Source: Actinomadura sp. DC4 (lineage in GTDB: Bacteria; Actinomycetota; Actinomycetes; Streptosporangiales; Streptosporangiaceae). Taken from it: DNA of 64,000 nt. Shown here piece by piece: positions 60,487 to 64,000 of the stretch. The DNA lies in the NCBI RefSeq assembly GCF_030406325.1, contig NZ_JAUEQY010000025.1, positions 1-64,000 of the forward strand, given 5' to 3'. A program made the translations under genes and the position numbers. The notes below the pieces were generated by a model. The model worked only from the letters and a program-made list of their open reading frames with translations, did not search any database and was not told the origin of the DNA. Numbering within the stretch: position 1 is the stretch's first letter; each line of letters opens with the position of its first letter.

Positions 60487-61251
60487 ATGGCGGACACGCT
60501 ACGGATCGACGACGAGGACCGCGTACGGACGCTGACGTTCGACCGGCCCGAGGCGGCCAACGCCTTCGACGAGTCCCTCTACCTCGCGGTCGCGACCGCC
60601 CTGGCGGACTCCGCCGCCGACGACCGGGTCTCGGTGGTCCTGCTGACCGGCGCGGGCCGTACCTTCACCGCCGGCACCGACCTGAAGGAGATGGCCGACC
60701 TCGCCCGCCGGTACGCCGGCGGCGCTCCCATGGGCGCGTCCGGTACCGGTTTCTCCGCCCTCATGGACGTGCTGATCACTTTCCCCAAGCCGCTCCTGGC
60801 CGCCGTCAACGGCCCCGGCGTCGGCCTCGGGCTGACCCTGCTGGCGCACTGCGACCTGGTGATCATGGCCGAGCACGCCCGGCTGCTGGCCCCGTTCGCC
60901 TCGATGGGGGTGCCGCCGGAGGCCGCGAGCAGCTATCTGCTCCCGCTGCGCATGGGCTACCAGCGCGCCGCGCTCGCGCTGTTCAGCGGCCGGTGGATCA
61001 CGGCCGGGGAGGCGGTCGCGTCCGGCCTGGCTCTCCAGGCGTGCCCCGCCGCCGACCTGATGGCGACCGCCCACGGCCTGGCACGCGAGATCGCCGCCCA
61101 ATCGCCGGCGGCGCTCACGGCCGCCAAACGCCTGCTCACCGAGGCCCACCGGGACGGCGTACGCGCGGCGCGCGAACGCGAGAGCGCCGCCTTCGCCGAC
61201 CTGCTCCGGCAGGACGGCACGCCGGACGCCATCCTGTCCCGGCTGGACTGA
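60487..61251 (+). CDS. Enoyl-CoA hydratase/isomerase (crotonase) family protein
   Basis: 254 aa from ATG 60487 (MADTLRIDDEDRVRTLTFDR). Crotonase features are the oxyanion segment TAGTDLKEMADLARR, the loop AVNGPGVGLGLTLLAHCDLV and PPEAASSYLLPLRMG, with catalytic Glu candidates in that last stretch. Upstream DNA near 60450-60475 is A/T-rich and likely promoter. It converges with the ligase gene 4 nt away. With the ligase and the acyl-CoA dehydrogenase next to it, it looks like a beta-oxidation module. Confidence 0.9.
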   Translation: MADTLRIDDEDRVRTLTFDRPEAANAFDESLYLAVATALADSAADDRVSVVLLTGAGRTFTAGTDLKEMADLARRYAGGAPMGASGTGFSALMDVLITFPKPLLAAVNGPGVGLGLTLLAHCDLVIMAEHARLLAPFASMGVPPEAASSYLLPLRMGYQRAALALFSGRWITAGEAVASGLALQACPAADLMATAHGLAREIAAQSPAALTAAKRLLTEAHRDGVRAARERESAAFADLLRQDGTPDAILSRLD

Positions 61252-61255
61252 CCGC

Positions 61256-62953
61256 CTACGAGCCGCCGTCCTCCAGCAGGCGTTTGATCACCTTGCCGGT
61301 CTCGTTGTACGGCAGTGACGACCGGAACTCCACGTACGCGGGGACCTTGAACGCGGCCAGGGCCGCCGCGACCCAGGCGCGTACGTCCTCCTCGGACGGC
61401 CGGGCGCCGTCTCTCGGCACGACGACCGCCTTGACCTCCTGGCCGAGGACCGTGTGCGGCACGCCGATGACGCACGCGTCGGCGATGTCAGGGTGTTCGA
61501 CCAGGCGGTACTCGATCTCGATGGGGTAGACGTTCTCCCCGCCACGAATGATGAGGTCGCGCATGCGGCTCTCCAGATAGAGCACTCCGTCCACGATCCG
61601 GCCGTAGTCGCCGGTGCGGTACCAGCGGTCCCCGGTCAGGACCCGCGCGGTCGCCTCCGGGTCGCGCCAGTAGCCGCGGAACACCCCGGCGCCGCTGATG
61701 TGGATCTCGCCGACCTCGTCTTCGGGCAGCGGGCGGCCGTCGGCGTCGCGTACCTGCACCTGGACCGTGGGCGCCGCGGCGCCGACCGAGGCGGGGTGGA
61801 CGTCGGCGTGGACGCCGTTGAGGAACGTCCCGGTGCCGGTCGTCTCGGTCGCGCCGTACCCGTTGGTGACCTGGGTGCCGGGCATCTTCTCCTCGATCAG
61901 CCGCAGCAGTTCGGGGGCGAAGGTGGCGCCGCCGCTGCCGATCGTGGTCACCTGCTCCGTCGCGTATGACGTGAAGCGCGGGTGGGCGAGCATGCGCCAG
62001 AAGTGGGCCGGCACGCCGCTCCACTGGGTGAGCCGGTGCTCGTCCGTCAGGCGCAGCGCCCGCTCCTCGTCCCAGCGCCCCGCGGGCGGGAAGACGATCT
62101 TGAGCCCGTACGTGGGGCCGTTGGCGAGGACGACGCAGGCGCCGGAGACGTGGAACAGCGGGTTGGCGCACATCGTCGCGCGCTGTACGCCCGGCGGCGC
62201 CTGGCGCCGGTCCGGGCCGCCGGTGAGGGTGACGGCCGCGCCGCCGAGGCCGCCGAACAGGCCGAAGTGCACGAAGTTGCGATGCGTCAGCGTCGCGCCC
62301 TTCGGACGGCCGGTCGTACCGCTGGTGAACATGATGGCCGCCGGGTCGTCCTCGTCGATCGCGACGTCCGGCAGCTCGGCGGGAGACGTCCGCGCGGCGG
62401 CGGCGCTCAGGTCGCCGAAGTCCGTCACCGTGGCCGACGTCTCCCGAAGCCGCTCCAGGGGCCGGCCCGCGCCGAACACCACCCGGGGTTCGGTCAGGGC
62501 GATGCCGTACTCCAGCTCGGCAGGGGCCCACCAGCCGTTGAGTCCGACCATGACGGCGCCCAGCGCGAGGGTCGCCCAGAAGGTCAGGACGTAGTCGACG
62601 CCGTTGGGCGCCGCGACCGCCACCCGATCGCCCTTCCCGACTCCGTACCGCTCACCGAGCACCTCGGCGCACGCGGCGACGCGGCGGAGCGTCCCGGCGA
62701 AGGTGAGCGTTTCGGCCGGGTCGCCGGCGAAGACGAGGTACGGGGCGTCGGGCATGTCCCGCGCGGCCTTCCGCAGCAGGCCGGGTACGTGCGGCGCCCG
62801 CTGGACGAAGACCTCGGCGGGCGCCCCGAGCACCGGCTCGACCCGGCGCTCGAACGGTGCGCCCGGTCCGGTGAGCACCGCGCGCAGCTCCTCGCTCAAC
62901 GACGCGTCCCCGCTCCAGCGGAGCGTCGGGACCTCCGCGGTCTCCTCGATCAC
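61256..62953 (-). CDS. AMP-dependent acyl-CoA ligase
   Basis: About 565 aa. The start is GTG 62951-62953, with AGGAGG 5 nt upstream; the adjacent GTG at 62954 is possible but too near the ribosome site. ANL motifs are MFTSGTTGRPKGATLTHRN, VTNGYGATETTGTGTF, DRWYRTGDYGRIVDGVLYLE and RGGENVYPIEIEYR. The C-terminal catalytic Lys is in ETGKVIKRLLEDGG. The N-terminal ~70-residue extension resembles long fatty-acyl or steroid-type CoA ligases. Its 5' end overlaps a local 47-bp duplication. Confidence 0.9.
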   Translation of the reverse strand: MIEETAEVPTLRWSGDASLSEELRAVLTGPGAPFERRVEPVLGAPAEVFVQRAPHVPGLLRKAARDMPDAPYLVFAGDPAETLTFAGTLRRVAACAEVLGERYGVGKGDRVAVAAPNGVDYVLTFWATLALGAVMVGLNGWWAPAELEYGIALTEPRVVFGAGRPLERLRETSATVTDFGDLSAAAARTSPAELPDVAIDEDDPAAIMFTSGTTGRPKGATLTHRNFVHFGLFGGLGGAAVTLTGGPDRRQAPPGVQRATMCANPLFHVSGACVVLANGPTYGLKIVFPPAGRWDEERALRLTDEHRLTQWSGVPAHFWRMLAHPRFTSYATEQVTTIGSGGATFAPELLRLIEEKMPGTQVTNGYGATETTGTGTFLNGVHADVHPASVGAAAPTVQVQVRDADGRPLPEDEVGEIHISGAGVFRGYWRDPEATARVLTGDRWYRTGDYGRIVDGVLYLESRMRDLIIRGGENVYPIEIEYRLVEHPDIADACVIGVPHTVLGQEVKAVVVPRDGARPSEEDVRAWVAAALAAFKVPAYVEFRSSLPYNETGKVIKRLLEDGGS

Positions 62954-63042
62954 CACGACCTCCTGAGAGTGGGTCCGTACGGGAGAGCGAGCACATCCTC
63001 GATCACCACGACCCCCCGAAGGCGGGTCCGTACCGGAGAGCG
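62943..63042. repeat. Imperfect 47-bp direct duplication at the ligase start
   Basis: Segments 62943-62989 and 62996-63042 agree at 41 of 47 bases, both starting TCCTCGATCACCACGACC. The first contains the ligase ribosome site and first codons. The second is a spare copy between the ligase and the acyl-CoA dehydrogenase, with AGGAGG changed to GGGGGG. Confidence 0.75.
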
Positions 63043-63046
63043 GGAC

Positions 63047-64000
63047 TCACTCCCGCCGCCGGGCCAGGAGTTCGCGGAACGGCACGTCGCGGTCGGCGGA
63101 CCGTTCGCGCGGCAGGCCGAGGATCCGTTCGGCGATGGCGTTGCGCTGGATCGCGTCCGTGCCGCCCCCGATCCGCAGGCCCTGCGCGCTCAGCAGGAGC
63201 TGCTGCCACTCCCCGCCGGCCGGGGCCTCGTCGCCGAGCAGCGCGCCGTCCGCTCCCTCGATGGCCAGGCCCAGCTCCGCCGCCTCGTGGGCCCGGCGGG
63301 CGGCCAGCAGCTTCATGATCGACGCCTCCGGGCCCGGCGGCGTGCCCCGGCCGAGGGCGGCGCGCATCCGCAGGCCCAGGAACCCCAGGATCCCGTCCAG
63401 CGTGATCACCTGCGCCAGCCGCTGCCGGATCACCGGGTCCTCCAGCCGCCCGCGCGACCGCGCCAGCTCGGCCAGCGCCGCGCCCCTCGCCCCGCCGCCG
63501 CTGCCTCCGATCATCGCGCGCTCGGTGGCCAGTGTCGTGTGCGCGACCGCCCATCCCGCGTCCGGCTCGCCGACCACGTTCGCGCCGGGGACGCGGACCC
63601 CGTCGAGGAACACCTCGTTGAAGTGGTACGAGCCGTTCATCTGCCGCAGCGGCCGTACCTCGATCCCCGGCGTCCGCATGTCGAGCAGGAAGAAGGTGAT
63701 GCCGCGGTGCTTGGGCACGTCCGGGTCGGTGCGGGCCAGCAGGATCGCCCAGTCGGCCACCCGCGCGCTGGAGGTCCACACCTTCTGCCCGTCGACGACC
63801 CAGCCGTCGCCGTCGCGCACCGCGCGGGTGCGCAGGGCCGCGAGATCGGAACCGGCCTCCGGCTCGCTGTAGAGCTGGCACCAGACGTGCTCGCCGCGCA
63901 GCAGCGGCGGCAGGTGCTCGCGGCGCTGCTCCGGGGTGCCGTGCCGCATCAGGGTGGGGGCGACCATCGACAGGCCGATCAGCAGCGGCCCGGAGGAGGC
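63047..64000 (-). CDS. Acyl-CoA dehydrogenase (5' end beyond window)
   Basis: The C-terminal 317 residues of an FAD-dependent acyl-CoA dehydrogenase; the start lies past position 64000. The segment WCQLYSEPEAGSDLAALRTR is the FAD-binding signature. VDGQKVWTSSARVADWAILL, FFLLDMRTPGIEVRPLRQMN and FNEVFLDGVRVPGANVVGE complete the middle domain. The C-terminal helical domain contains GGGTDAIQRNAIAERILGLP. The base-residue Glu near this end is not obvious, as in many steroid/bile-acid FadE-like members. It probably shares a transcript with the ligase 93 nt downstream. Confidence 0.92.
   Translation of the reverse strand, partial: ASSGPLLIGLSMVAPTLMRHGTPEQRREHLPPLLRGEHVWCQLYSEPEAGSDLAALRTRAVRDGDGWVVDGQKVWTSSARVADWAILLARTDPDVPKHRGITFFLLDMRTPGIEVRPLRQMNGSYHFNEVFLDGVRVPGANVVGEPDAGWAVAHTTLATERAMIGGSGGGARGAALAELARSRGRLEDPVIRQRLAQVITLDGILGFLGLRMRAALGRGTPPGPEASIMKLLAARRAHEAAELGLAIEGADGALLGDEAPAGGEWQQLLLSAQGLRIGGGTDAIQRNAIAERILGLPRERSADRDVPFRELLARRRE

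Noticed and set aside
1-64000. CRISPR arrays, tRNA/rRNA genes, insertion sequences or integration sites
   Set aside because: No regularly spaced repeats, cloverleaf-like segments with CCA-type ends, transposase motifs or flanking target duplications were seen on reading both strands.

Overview
The window is about 72% G+C, uses many GTG starts, and is packed with 4-bp stop/start overlaps (ATGA, GTGA). An actinobacterial DapD and an LmbU-family regulator are present. Together these point to a filamentous actinomycete. Streptosporangiales (Actinomadura/Actinoallomurus-like) is my guess from general style; I cannot prove it. I found no rRNA, tRNA, CRISPR array, insertion sequence or phage gene, and the region reads as ordinary chromosomal accessory metabolism.

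Region 1 (1-12.6 kb) is a sugar-uptake locus. It holds a peptide/oligosaccharide-type ABC transporter (binding lipoprotein, two permeases, two ATPases), two divergent secreted beta-propeller glycosidase-like proteins with carbohydrate-binding modules, a cytoplasmic GH36 alpha-galactosidase, and the first 30 codons of a probable IclR-type regulator. Three near-identical 21-bp palindromes of IclR-box type lie upstream of the binding protein and between the two propeller genes, tying the parts into one predicted regulon.

Region 2 (12.6-24.3 kb) has a LURP-one-like protein and a PaaX-type repressor. Divergent from the repressor is a ten-gene run: a complete branched-chain-type ABC transporter (binding protein, LivG, F, H, M), then an SDR, an amidohydrolase, an acyl-CoA ligase and a MaoC hydratase. 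A TetR regulator and an alpha/beta hydrolase follow on the other strand. The enzymes suggest import and CoA-dependent degradation of an organic acid.

Region 3 (24.3-42.3 kb) starts with a frameshifted flavin oxidoreductase remnant. Next is a minus-strand catabolic operon: aldehyde dehydrogenase, Zn-alcohol dehydrogenase, ThDP 2-oxoacid decarboxylase-like enzyme and a second branched-chain-type transporter with a LivM-LivG fusion. A divergent IclR regulator leads a CoA-transferase and a small citrate-synthase-like protein. A QuiC/QsuB-type 3-dehydroshikimate dehydratase and a large LuxR (LAL) regulator follow. A shared TGTAYGGAC/AACGTACGG motif occurs upstream of the dehydrogenase operon and of the regulator, with a partial match upstream of the dehydratase.

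Region 4 (42.6-50.7 kb) has an MMPL exporter controlled, probably, by a NarL-type two-component pair. Near-identical 22-bp palindromes precede both units. Then come dapD, an LmbU-family regulator, a GAF-plus-winged-helix regulator and a PP2C phosphatase remnant.

Region 5 (50.7-64 kb) has a third complete branched-chain-type transporter, an OmpR-type two-component system whose kinase gene overlaps tail-to-tail with a TAXI-type binding lipoprotein, and a secreted FG-GAP repeat protein followed by tandem terminators. It ends with an enoyl-CoA hydratase, an AMP-dependent ligase and an acyl-CoA dehydrogenase cut by the window edge.

Overall this is a catabolic and uptake island: four complete ABC importers, one orphan binding protein, and a regulator beside nearly every operon.
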